From Halogranum amylolyticum (GTDB taxonomy: Archaea > Halobacteriota > Halobacteria > Halobacteriales > Haloferacaceae), in NCBI RefSeq assembly GCF_900110465.1, contig NZ_FODV01000007.1, positions 84,518-148,517 on the forward strand: a DNA stretch of 64,000 bases, written 5' to 3'. The position numbers and the translations under genes were made by a program. The stretch's first letter is position 1. Every line of letters begins with the position of its first letter. The notes below the pieces were generated by a model. It saw nothing but the letters and a program-made list of their open reading frames with translations, ran no database searches and was not told the origin of the DNA. Shown here piece by piece: positions 54,174-62,911 of the stretch.

Positions 54174-55873
54174 TGTTCTCTGATAATGTTTGTGACGTCG
54201 CCTCTTGTATCTACGCCCAGCACGCGCGCCGCGACGTCACGGGCGTGCGTCTGGTCGGTCGCCGATACGTTCGCCTTGACCTCGGGGATGGTGACGGCGC
54301 TCATGCTCAGTTCGTCGAGCCCGAGCCCCACGAGCAGTTCGGTCAGCTCGGGGTCGCCGGCCATCTCTCCACACATCCCGATCCACGCATCGTTGTCGTG
54401 GGCGGCCTCGACGCTCCGCTCGATCGCTCGTAGCACCGGTGGGTGGAGCGGGTCGTGGAGGTGAGCGACGTGCTCGTTCTCCCGAGCAGCGGCCATGACG
54501 TATTGTGCGAGGTCGTTCGTCCCGATGCTGAGGAAGTCGACACGGGCGGCGAACTCGTCGGCCATGAACACCGCGCCGGGCGTCTCGACCATCACACCGA
54601 GTTCGGGGACCGCGTACGTCACGCCCTCGCTCTCCAGCGTCTCGACGACCTCGTCGACGCGACCGAGTGCGGCGTCGAGTTCCTCGACCGTCGAGACGAG
54701 CGGGAACATCACGCTCAACGTCCCGCCCTCGGCGTCAGCGGCCGCCCGCAGGAGCGCCCGCAGCTGCGTCTCGAACAGCTCTGCGTCGGGTCCGAGCGAT
54801 CGTCGGATGCCGCGTTCGCCGAGGAACGGGTTCTCCTCCTCCGGCAGATCGAGGTACGGGATCTGCTTGTCGCCGCCGATGTCGAGCGTGCGGACGACGA
54901 CTCGACCGTCCGGGAACGCCTCCAACGCCTCGACGTACGTCTCGTACTGTTCGCGCTCCGTCGGCGGCGACTCCCGGTCAAGAAACAGGAACTCGGTTCG
55001 GTAGAGGCCGATTCCGTCGGCCCCCTGATCGACCGCTCCCTGGAGTTCTGCCGACCGGCCGACGTTCGCAGCGACCTCGATCTCGGTGCCGTCGGTCGTC
55101 TCGACGCGGTCGTGCGTCACGTCGACGCCGGAGTCGCTCTCGACGGCCTCGAGTCGGTCGTCGGACGGGTCGACGACGAGCTCGCCGGTCTCGCCGTCGA
55201 CGACGACGTGGGCCCCCTCCTCGACGGAGTCGAGATCCGACCCGACACCGACGACCGCCGGGAGTGCGAGCGATCGGGCGAAGATCGCCGCGTGCGAGGT
55301 GCGTCCGCCGGTGACCGTAGCGAAGCCGGCAACGCGCTCGGGATCCAGTTGGGCCGTGTCGCTCGGCGTCAGTCGCTCGGCGAGGACGACCGACCCCTCC
55401 GGTAGCTCCGCGAGGTTCACTCGCTCGCCACCGGTGAGCAGGCGGACGAGTCGGTCGCGGACGTCCCGCAGGTCGTCCGCCCGCTCTGCCATCCGCCCGT
55501 CCATCCCCTCAAACTGTTCGATGGGTCCCTCGAACGCCTCTCGGACGGCGTACTCGGCCGGCGTCCCCTCGTCGATGGCAGCGGTGACGCCGTCGTCGAT
55601 CTGGGGGTCGTCCAGAAACTGGATGTGGGCGTCGAAAACGGCGGCCTCCTCCTCGCCGACCCGCTCGGCCGTCCGGTCGCGCTCGGATTCGAGTTCGTCG
55701 CGTGCCTGCTCGCGAGCGGTCTCGAAGCGCTCGCGCTCTGCCGGCCGATCCTCGGACGCGACCGTCTCGAACGCATCCTCCTCGTCGAGCGCTGCGTCCG
55801 GTCGGTACCAGACGACGGTTCCCGCCCCCGCTCGGGGGGTCGCACCCGTCCCCGTGAGTGTTCGTTCGCTCAT
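54170..55873 (-). CDS. ptsI: PTS enzyme I (phosphoenolpyruvate-protein phosphotransferase)
   Basis: 567 residues, cytoplasmic. Takes phosphate from phosphoenolpyruvate and passes it to HPr. Phospho-His site TGGRTSHAAIFARSLALPAV; PEP-binding region GIGLYRTEFLFLDRE; TLDIGGDKQIPYLDLPEEEN; C-terminal LSIGTNDLAQYVMAAARENE and GMCGEMAGDPELTELLVGLG. Complete at the usual length. Overlaps ptsH and ptfB by four bases. Confidence 0.95.
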   Translation of the reverse strand: MSERTLTGTGATPRAGAGTVVWYRPDAALDEEDAFETVASEDRPAERERFETAREQARDELESERDRTAERVGEEEAAVFDAHIQFLDDPQIDDGVTAAIDEGTPAEYAVREAFEGPIEQFEGMDGRMAERADDLRDVRDRLVRLLTGGERVNLAELPEGSVVLAERLTPSDTAQLDPERVAGFATVTGGRTSHAAIFARSLALPAVVGVGSDLDSVEEGAHVVVDGETGELVVDPSDDRLEAVESDSGVDVTHDRVETTDGTEIEVAANVGRSAELQGAVDQGADGIGLYRTEFLFLDRESPPTEREQYETYVEALEAFPDGRVVVRTLDIGGDKQIPYLDLPEEENPFLGERGIRRSLGPDAELFETQLRALLRAAADAEGGTLSVMFPLVSTVEELDAALGRVDEVVETLESEGVTYAVPELGVMVETPGAVFMADEFAARVDFLSIGTNDLAQYVMAAARENEHVAHLHDPLHPPVLRAIERSVEAAHDNDAWIGMCGEMAGDPELTELLVGLGLDELSMSAVTIPEVKANVSATDQTHARDVAARVLGVDTRGDVTNIIREQ

Positions 55874-56151
55874 GTCTCGGTCAGTTCTTCCTCCGGCGTC
55901 GTTAACACTCCTTCGAGTGCGTCGAGCGCCGCCTCGGCGTCCTCACCCTCGGCGACGAGACGGACCTCGTCGCCACACTTCGCTCCGATGCTCGTGATGG
56001 CGATCATACTCCCCGCGGGGACGAGGTCGTCGTCGCCGGCGCGGGCGATCTCGACCGTCGCGTCGTACTCGTTGACCGTCTCGACGAACTTCGAGGCGGG
56101 TCGCGCGTGTAGTCCCGCCTCGGGGACGACTTCGACGACTCGCTCGCTCAC
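55870..56151 (-). CDS. ptsH: PTS phosphocarrier protein HPr
   Basis: 93 residues. The active His in PEAGLHARPASKFVETVN, then SMIAITSIGAKCGDEVRLVA with the regulatory-Ser region (here SMIAITS). Acidic C terminus. Overlaps both neighbours by four bases. Confidence 0.93.
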   Translation of the reverse strand: MSERVVEVVPEAGLHARPASKFVETVNEYDATVEIARAGDDDLVPAGSMIAITSIGAKCGDEVRLVAEGEDAEAALDALEGVLTTPEEELTET

Positions 56152-56624
56152 GCGACCGCCTCCTTGAGCGCGACTTGGACGTCGGCGGGCGTCTCTGCGG
56201 CGTACAGGTCGTCGCGTACCTCCTCGTGCATCAGCGCCCGCGAGAGCGAACTGAGGATCTCGAGGTGGTCCTCCGCGCCCGATTCGGGGACGAGGATCAT
56301 GAACAGCAGTTTCGCCGGTTCGTCGTCCATCGAACCGAAGTCGATCCCTTCGTCCGAGCGAGTGAACGCGACGGACGGACGCGAGACGGCGTCGGTCTTC
56401 GCGTGGGGGATACCGATCCCCATCCCGACTCCCGTCGTCGTCTCCTCCTCGCGGGCGAGCAGCGCCTCCAGTGCCCTCTCGCGGTCGTCCACACGGCCCG
56501 AGTCCACGATGAGATCCAGCAGGTACTCGATACAGTCGTTCTTCTCGCTCGGCGGTTCCCGAAGCGAGATGTGTGATTCGGGGACGAGATCGTCGATGTC
56601 GTCTTCTGTGATGTTCGTGCTCAT
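56148..56624 (-). CDS. ptfA: PTS fructose-specific EIIA component
   Basis: 158 residues. The phospho-His in GMGIGIPHAKTDAVSRPSVA is diagnostic of the PTS_EIIA_2 family; LLFMILVPESGAEDHLEILS follows. Separate gene rather than fused to EIIB/C. Confidence 0.93.
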   Translation of the reverse strand: MSTNITEDDIDDLVPESHISLREPPSEKNDCIEYLLDLIVDSGRVDDRERALEALLAREEETTTGVGMGIGIPHAKTDAVSRPSVAFTRSDEGIDFGSMDDEPAKLLFMILVPESGAEDHLEILSSLSRALMHEEVRDDLYAAETPADVQVALKEAVA

Positions 56625-56657
56625 AGGTGGTATGTGGTGGTCTGTGTGGTGTGACAG

Positions 56658-57833
56658 TTAATCGTTCGCCTGGGTCGCAGTCGCCTCGGTCGATCCGGGC
56701 GTCGTCTCGGGCGACCCAGCGGTCTTCTCGAAGTCGCTCTTCAGGAGCGTAGCCACCGCGGCAGTGACGACGGTCCCGAGGGCGATACAGCCGAGGAACG
56801 CGATCGGCTGGTTCGACAACAGGAAGACGAAGATGCCGCCGTGGGGTGCGGGCATCGTGACGCCCAGCGCCATCGACAGCGCTCCGCCGACCGCGCTGCC
56901 GGCGACGATGCTCGGGATGACCCGAAGGGGGTCGGCGGCGCCGTAGGGGATCGCGCCCTCGGTGATGAAGGCGAGTCCGAGCGGAACCGCGCTCTTCGCG
57001 TTCTCGTACATCTCGGCGGTGTACTTCTGCGGTGCAATGAAGTTCGACAACGCCATCCCGAGCGGCGGGATCATGCCTGCGATCATCACCGCCGCCATCG
57101 GCTGGTAGATCTGCTCGGTGATGAGACCAACCGAGAACACGTACGCGACTTTGTTGATCGGTCCGCCCATGTCGAACGCCATCATACCGCCGAGGATGGC
57201 ACCGACGAGCAGCGCCTGGCTACCCTGCATCCCGCTGAGGAACGACGTCAGCCCCGCGTTCGCGATGGCGACCGGGACGCCGAGGACGAAGATGACGATC
57301 GGTGAGAGGATCATCATCGTCAACACCGGGATGATGAGAACGGGCATCATCGGTTGAATGAACTCCGGCACGCTGCGCCGTTTGAGCCACCGGGCGACGT
57401 AACCTGCAGCGAGGCCCGCGACGAGCGCACCGAGGTAGCCGGCGCCAGCGGCGCCACCTTGCAGGCCAATAACCTCACCGGCGGCCTGGAGGACGTTCCC
57501 CTGCTGGATGATGTACGACAGCAAGAACCCGGGTGCCAGCCCCGGACGGTCGGCGATGGCGTACGCGATGTACGCACCCAAGATAGGCACCATGAACGTC
57601 AGCCCGGCGACGCCGATCTGCGCGAGGAACCAGTCGGGGCGACCGGTCGCCTCGAAGATCGTCTTCGTTGCTTCGGCTCCACCGAGGAACGACGAGAGTG
57701 CGTACCCCAGCGCGAGGAAGATTCCGCCGATCGTCACGAACGGAATCATGAACGACACGCCCGTCATCAGATGTTCTTTGACAGAGGTGAGATGCGAACG
57801 CATCGCCCCCTCGAGTTTGTTGTTATCTGTCAT
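56658..57833 (-). CDS. ptfC: PTS fructose-specific EIIC permease
   Basis: 391 residues, about ten membrane spans. GVSFMIPFVTIGGIFLALGY, GGMMAFDMGGPINKVAYVF, FITEGAIPYGAADPLRVIPS and MPAPHGGIFVFLLSNQ. First gene of the ptfC-ptfA-ptsH-ptsI-ptfB operon; the promoter region 57834-57930 is A/T-rich. Forms the membrane channel for fructose with phosphorylation to fructose-1-P. Confidence 0.93.
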   Translation of the reverse strand: MTDNNKLEGAMRSHLTSVKEHLMTGVSFMIPFVTIGGIFLALGYALSSFLGGAEATKTIFEATGRPDWFLAQIGVAGLTFMVPILGAYIAYAIADRPGLAPGFLLSYIIQQGNVLQAAGEVIGLQGGAAGAGYLGALVAGLAAGYVARWLKRRSVPEFIQPMMPVLIIPVLTMMILSPIVIFVLGVPVAIANAGLTSFLSGMQGSQALLVGAILGGMMAFDMGGPINKVAYVFSVGLITEQIYQPMAAVMIAGMIPPLGMALSNFIAPQKYTAEMYENAKSAVPLGLAFITEGAIPYGAADPLRVIPSIVAGSAVGGALSMALGVTMPAPHGGIFVFLLSNQPIAFLGCIALGTVVTAAVATLLKSDFEKTAGSPETTPGSTEATATQAND

Positions 57834-57987
57834 AGTCCTCTTCCATCACTATCGTTCATCGTACTATTCAAAAGTGTTTTCGTTAATGATTGTTTCATAC
57901 TGATTCGTTTGTAATATTCTTCGAGTTGAACATCTTCGTGCTTCGAGATGGACAGCGATAGTCGGAATGACACGTGACGAAACACCC

Positions 57988-58896
57988 TCAGTGTGCTGTA
58001 ACGGTCATCTCCTCGATGTTCGAGAGCGCGTCGTCGAGCGAGGGAACGCTCGTTCCGGAAACGGCGACGACGCGTGAGGCGACGGCGACACCGGCACGGA
58101 GAGCCGCCTCGTCGGTCCCACTCCGCTGCCGTTCGGCGAGCACACCCGCGAGGAGCGCGTCGCCGGCACCGACGGTGTCGACGACGTCGACGTCGAGCGC
58201 CGGCGTGTAGAGGACGGTGTCCGGCGTCGCCATGATCGCTCCGTCGCCGCCGAGCGAGGCGACAACTCGTTCGAACCCACGTTTCTGGAGCGCTCTGGCC
58301 GCCGCGAACGCGTCGCTGAGCGAGTCGATCTCGCCGCCGACGGTGGCAGCTAGCTCCTCACGATTGGGTTTACAGAGCGCGTACTCCGCCTCGAGATCAG
58401 CGAGGACGTCGCCGCCGACGTCGACGACCGTCTCCCATGGCCCGGCGTCGGCGATGTAGTCGATCGCCTCCGGACCGACACCGCGAGGGAGGCTCCCGGC
58501 GACGACGACCATCTCCGGACTGTGTCGTTCGATCGTCTCGACGATCAGCTCCAGCGCCGTGTCGTCGACCGTCGGTCCGTTCTGGTTGATCTTGAACTCC
58601 GACTGAGGAGTGAGGATCGTGGTGTTCAGACGGGTACAGCCCGATATCTCGACGAAGTCGTTCGGGATCCCCTGCGTCGTCAGCTCCTCTCGGAGGAACC
58701 GGCCAAGGAAGTCACCGACGTACCCCGTCGCGGTCGTCTCGACGTCGAGTTCGACGAGATACTTCGAGACGTTGATCCCTTTTCCGCCCGGGTCGAACTG
58801 CGCAGTGTCGGTTCGTGCGACACTGTCGGACGTGAGTTCGTCGTCAAGTTGGAGCGTGTGGTCGACGGCGGGGTTGAGTGTGACTGTCAGTATCAT
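57988..58896 (-). CDS. pfkB: 1-phosphofructokinase (PfkB family)
   Basis: 302 residues. ILTVTLNPAVDHTLQLDDEL, FDPGGKGINVSKYLVELDVE, and VDTVGAGDALLAGVLAERQ (catalytic Asp). Converts fructose-1-P, the PTS product, to fructose-1,6-bisphosphate. Same strand, between aldolase and the PTS operon. Confidence 0.93.
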   Translation of the reverse strand: MILTVTLNPAVDHTLQLDDELTSDSVARTDTAQFDPGGKGINVSKYLVELDVETTATGYVGDFLGRFLREELTTQGIPNDFVEISGCTRLNTTILTPQSEFKINQNGPTVDDTALELIVETIERHSPEMVVVAGSLPRGVGPEAIDYIADAGPWETVVDVGGDVLADLEAEYALCKPNREELAATVGGEIDSLSDAFAAARALQKRGFERVVASLGGDGAIMATPDTVLYTPALDVDVVDTVGAGDALLAGVLAERQRSGTDEAALRAGVAVASRVVAVSGTSVPSLDDALSNIEEMTVTAH

Positions 58897-58964
58897 CCGT
58901 TCTCACCGGAGTCGTTCGTCGGGGGCCTGGGATAGTGGCTCGTGATCAGTGCGTCCGTCATCGT

Positions 58965-59753
58965 CTATGAGTCGAGTGCCTCTTCGGCCGTAGCTCCTTC
59001 GAACACGACCTCTTCGAGCGCATCGAGAATGTAGGTAGGGTCCTCGTGCTGCCAGACGTTACGTCCGACCGCGAGACCCGCTGCGCCGGCGTCCATCGCC
59101 GCTTCGACCGTCGAGAGGAAGTCGTGGTCGCCGGTCTTCGCGCCACCGCTGAGGACGACCTTGCAGTCACCGGCAGCCTCGACGGCCCACTGCATCGCCT
59201 CGGGGCTTCTCGGATATTTCACCTTCGCGATGTCGGCGCCGAGCTCGAGCGCGATGCGGGTCGCGTACGCGATGACCTCTGGCTTGCGGTGGTCTTTGAT
59301 CCCCTGTCCGCGTGGGTAGGACCACATCGCGACCGGGAGGTCGAACTCGCGGGCAGTCTCCTGAACGTCGCTGAACTCCTCTGCCATCTCTAGTTCGTGG
59401 TTCGAACCGGGGTAGATGGTGAACCCGACGGCGTCAGCGCCCAGTTCCGCGGCGTAGTCAACCGACCAGTTGACGGCGGTGTCGGGTTCGCCCATCCAGA
59501 GCGACGACCCACCGTTCAGTTTCGCGAGCAGGCTCACGTCGTCCTCGTAGGACGGGTAGTAGGTCTCCGCGAGCCCTTTCCCTACCGCGAACCCCGTCAC
59601 GGCGTCGTGCGTCGCCATCTCGAACACCGTCTCCGGGTCGAGACGCTCGCGAACTCCCTCGAACTTGGTCGGCCCATGTTCGAGCCCGTGGTCGTGTGCG
59701 AGGATGATCGCCTTGCCGTTACGCGTGATTCGACTGTCGTTCGTTGACAACAT
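58965..59753 (-). CDS. Class I fructose-bisphosphate aldolase (archaeal DhnA type)
   Basis: 262 residues. IILAHDHGLEHGP, AVTGFAVGKGLAETYYP, WSYPRGQGIKDHR, DIAKVKYPRSPEAM (Schiff-base Lys) and KVVLSGGAKTGDHDFLSTVE are the class IA aldolase motifs. Splits fructose-1,6-bisphosphate to triose phosphates. 68 bases before pfkB, so probably co-transcribed with it. Confidence 0.92.
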   Translation of the reverse strand: MLSTNDSRITRNGKAIILAHDHGLEHGPTKFEGVRERLDPETVFEMATHDAVTGFAVGKGLAETYYPSYEDDVSLLAKLNGGSSLWMGEPDTAVNWSVDYAAELGADAVGFTIYPGSNHELEMAEEFSDVQETAREFDLPVAMWSYPRGQGIKDHRKPEVIAYATRIALELGADIAKVKYPRSPEAMQWAVEAAGDCKVVLSGGAKTGDHDFLSTVEAAMDAGAAGLAVGRNVWQHEDPTYILDALEEVVFEGATAEEALDS

Positions 59754-59950
59754 CCATTCACACTTTTGCAGAAGTGACGACTAAATGCTACCGAACACGA
59801 TTATTTCCTACTGGTTGAATAGAATACAAGTGTATAACGAAACTTGATAGCCAACTTTGGACCACGAAGTGGACCGTCACCAGCGGCTCTATGATCCAAA
59901 GAAAGCGGGAGATGTACCGACGCGGACGCGAGTCGAGTGACCCGAGAGAG

Positions 59951-61006
59951 TTACTCGGCGGAGACGAACGCGGCCATGTCGAGCATGCGGTTCGAGAAGC
60001 CGTACTCGTTGTCGTACCACGTGAGGATCTTGGCCATCTCGCCGTCGTTGACGACGTTCGTCGACTGGAGATCGACCGTCGAGGAGAACGGCCACCCGAC
60101 GATGTCCGAGGAGACGACCTCGTCGTCGGTGTAACCTAGCACACCGGCGAGTTCGTTGTCGGCGGCCTCGCGGAACGCTTCGTTGATCGCTTCGGCGCTC
60201 GGGTTGCCCTCGAGGTCGACGACGAGTTCCGTGATCGAACCGTTCGGGACCGGCACGCGAATCGCCATCCCGTCGAGTTTGCCGTCGAGTTCCGGCAGGA
60301 TCTCCGTGGCGGCCTGCGCGGCGCCGGTTGTCGTCGGGACGATGTTCTCGGCGGCGGCGCGGCCGCGGCGCTTCTTGCCCTTCGGCCCGTCGATGAGGTT
60401 CTGACTGCCCGTGTAGGCGTGGACCGTCGTGAGAAGCCCGGTGTTGATGCCGAAGTTCTCTTCGAGCACTTTCGCGACCGGTGTGACGCTATTGGTCGTA
60501 CACGAGGCGTTCGAGACGACGTCCTCGCCGTCGTACTCCTCGTGGTTGACGCCGTAGACGAGCTGTTTGACCGGCTTGTCACCCTTCGGCGGCGCCGAGA
60601 TGACCACCTTGTCCGCGCCGCCCTTCAGATGCTCGCTGGCGTCGTCCTTCGTCCGGAAAATGCCCGTACACTCCAGGGCGACGTCGACGTCCAGCTCGTC
60701 CCACGGCAGTTCGGCGGGACTCTGCTCGTTGTACAGCGGCACCGACGTTCCGCCGATGGTGAGGTGGTCCTCTTCGAGTTCGACGCCGTCGAGGTGACCC
60801 ATCACCGTGTCGTACTTCGCGAGGTACGCCATGTCCTCGAAGTCCATCACGTCGTTGACGCCCGCCAGTTCGACGCGCGGGTCGTCCATGACTGCACGGA
60901 AGACGTTGCGTCCGATGCGTCCGAACCCGTTCAAGCCGACCCGAACGACCTCATTCCCGGCTACTTCGTCGCCCGCGTTCAGGTGCGAGCGGTCTTGAAA
61001 GCTCAT
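59951..61006 (-). CDS. gap: Glyceraldehyde-3-phosphate dehydrogenase, bacterial type
   Basis: 351 residues. N-terminal extension, then VRVGLNGFGRIGRNVFRAVM (NAD fold) and the catalytic Cys in SNASCTTNSVTPVAKVLEEN; RRGRAAAENIVPTTTGAAQA follows. Phosphorylating enzyme using NAD(P). It completes the path fructose to 1,3-bisphosphoglycerate in this cluster. ATG at 61006 is used; a GTG at 61009 is in frame. Confidence 0.95.
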   Translation of the reverse strand: MSFQDRSHLNAGDEVAGNEVVRVGLNGFGRIGRNVFRAVMDDPRVELAGVNDVMDFEDMAYLAKYDTVMGHLDGVELEEDHLTIGGTSVPLYNEQSPAELPWDELDVDVALECTGIFRTKDDASEHLKGGADKVVISAPPKGDKPVKQLVYGVNHEEYDGEDVVSNASCTTNSVTPVAKVLEENFGINTGLLTTVHAYTGSQNLIDGPKGKKRRGRAAAENIVPTTTGAAQAATEILPELDGKLDGMAIRVPVPNGSITELVVDLEGNPSAEAINEAFREAADNELAGVLGYTDDEVVSSDIVGWPFSSTVDLQSTNVVNDGEMAKILTWYDNEYGFSNRMLDMAAFVSAE

Positions 61007-61039
61007 CACACAGAGGTATGCACAAAACGTTACTAAGTA

Positions 61040-61252
61040 CTACTGAATATGATCAGTCCTTATCATATACTCGGAAATAAACGGCTCCCTGAGAAGCAAG
61101 CTCACGTGGGCGCGAATTGCGGAGAACGCCGTCGAAACGGTCTGCCTTTTCGAGATTCGACTGGAAGACTCGTCCCGCAAGCCGTTCGTCACTGCCAGTT
61201 CTGCTATCGTGGTTAGTTTTGCTAGTTTAAACAGTTCGCCTAGTTTGGACAT
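61040..61252 (-). CDS. Small hypothetical protein, possibly a fragment
   Basis: 70 residues: MSKLGELFKLAKLTTIAELA, then RISKRQTVSTAFSAIRAHVS. Basic, with lower G/C codon use than its neighbours. It could be the N-terminal part of a transposase or a stray ORF; no family recognised. No neighbour explains it. Confidence 0.3.
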   Translation of the reverse strand: MSKLGELFKLAKLTTIAELAVTNGLRDESSSRISKRQTVSTAFSAIRAHVSLLLREPFISEYMIRTDHIQ

Positions 61253-62911
61253 CTGTCCCCCGTTCACGCCGCACGGCTCTACACTTGTGTATACAACCAG
61301 TCGCTTCATCTGGGTGAGAGTTCAACGGGTAGGTAGTCTCCCCACTATGAAGGAGTCCGACTGTAGTTTCGACGGTCGCAGGGAATTCTGGAAAGAGACG
61401 TGCGGAGAGTATAGAGGAGTGACCGCCGACTACGCGACGATGACACGGACGATACAGAGAGTGAGTGCGTGGTTCGATCCGACCACCGCGTCGGATCATC
61501 TCAGACCGGCAGAGCCAGTCGTCGACACCTGACTGCTGCTGAACCGGACACACCGACTCCCACGAGACCGGTTTCGACATCGTCTTCGCGTGCACTCAGA
61601 GACCTCGCGTTCCGACCCTGGAACCCCGACAGTCTCGGGAGTGTCGGAGCCTCGACGAGAGGCAAACTTCGATCGGTCGGGTGATTACAAACGTAGCCGC
61701 GTAACGACAAACCGTAAACGGCACGGAGCTCGCGTCACGAACTGTTTTCCGAGTGTCGTAGTGTGGTCCGCTGTACTGGTCCCCGGATACCTCGGCTAGG
61801 AACTGCTGTCGACCGCGGCGACCACACGACGATTCCTATCGTCTGGTCGTACGGCCGCGTCGTCAGAGGACTCGTCAGCGTCAGGACGAGAAGGTCCGAC
61901 CCTTTTTCGACTCGATTCCGAACGCCCACATCGATCAAGACAAGAACTGATGTACTTGCGGTAGGGAGTGAAGAAACGGACGTACCGAGCCGCTGAGAGA
62001 GTATTCAGAAGTAGTCGAATAAGCGAGCCTCGGAGTGAGGCCCGATTCGAGAGCCAGGAGATCGTACGAGCGTCGATGTCCTACGGGAAGAGTACAAAGA
62101 GAGGGAAGAAACGGTAAGACTCTACAGACGTACAGAGGCTTTCGCGACGAAGCACGAGAGTTCGATGGAACGCTTCCGTAATCGTTTCAAAAGTAGCGTC
62201 GGCGACCACGGACGTCTGAGACCGCGTCCGGACAGGTCAGACATCAGTCTGTCGTGTTTCGAGGCTCTATTCGTCGAGTAAGGTTCGAATACCGGTTTCA
62301 GAGAACCGACCGGAACCGATCGGAACGTACTCGTCGAGTCCGTGAGTTCGTTCGGATCTGGTTTTCTGGGATCCAAACACATCTGTATCGGTGAAATTTC
62401 CTAAAGGACACTCTCGGTGCGACGACGGAGACAGCAGAACAGGAGACTACCACAGTAGAAGGCGACGAGACCGTAGACGGCGAACCCGAGTGTAAACGAT
62501 CCCCCGACCGTGCCGAAAGATCCCGTGATCGACGGGAGAACGGCACGCTCAGACAGATTCGCGCACCGACTCGTCGCCAGCGAGGTCACGCGGGTCGAAC
62601 TGAACGGCGACCGGACCGTCGTTGAGAATACCGCTCGCGGACGGAGTGCTGCGACCACTTCGACGTAGTGTCTGCACAGACGGCCGTCGGACGACCGAAA
62701 CAGACAGTTCACTCGAATACATCGGGCGTTGCGGTGGACATCAGATAGAAGCAGATACGTGACCGAGCGAGACTATCAGACCGGTAAGCACTGCCAACCG
62801 GGGTCTACGCCGTGTTAACTGCCTTCTACCAGAGTGACACCGATGACATACCCAAGTGTCGTGTCCCCCAACAGGGTTATCGACGTTACGTGAAAGTCAA
62901 CGTCCCCAACA
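61253..62911. other. Long gene-poor region upstream of the Gln-rich protein gene
   Basis: About 1.65 kb with only short frames. A 103-codon minus-strand frame (62401-62712) ends with a membrane-like segment (GFAVYGLVAFYCGSLLFCCL) but its N part is Arg/Ser-rich and unconvincing. An 82-codon plus-strand frame (about 62036-62281) containing VDVLREEYKEREETVRLYRR has no start codon. A short inverted repeat CCGACA-TGTCGG is at 61626-61647. These may be decayed genes. Confidence 0.4.
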
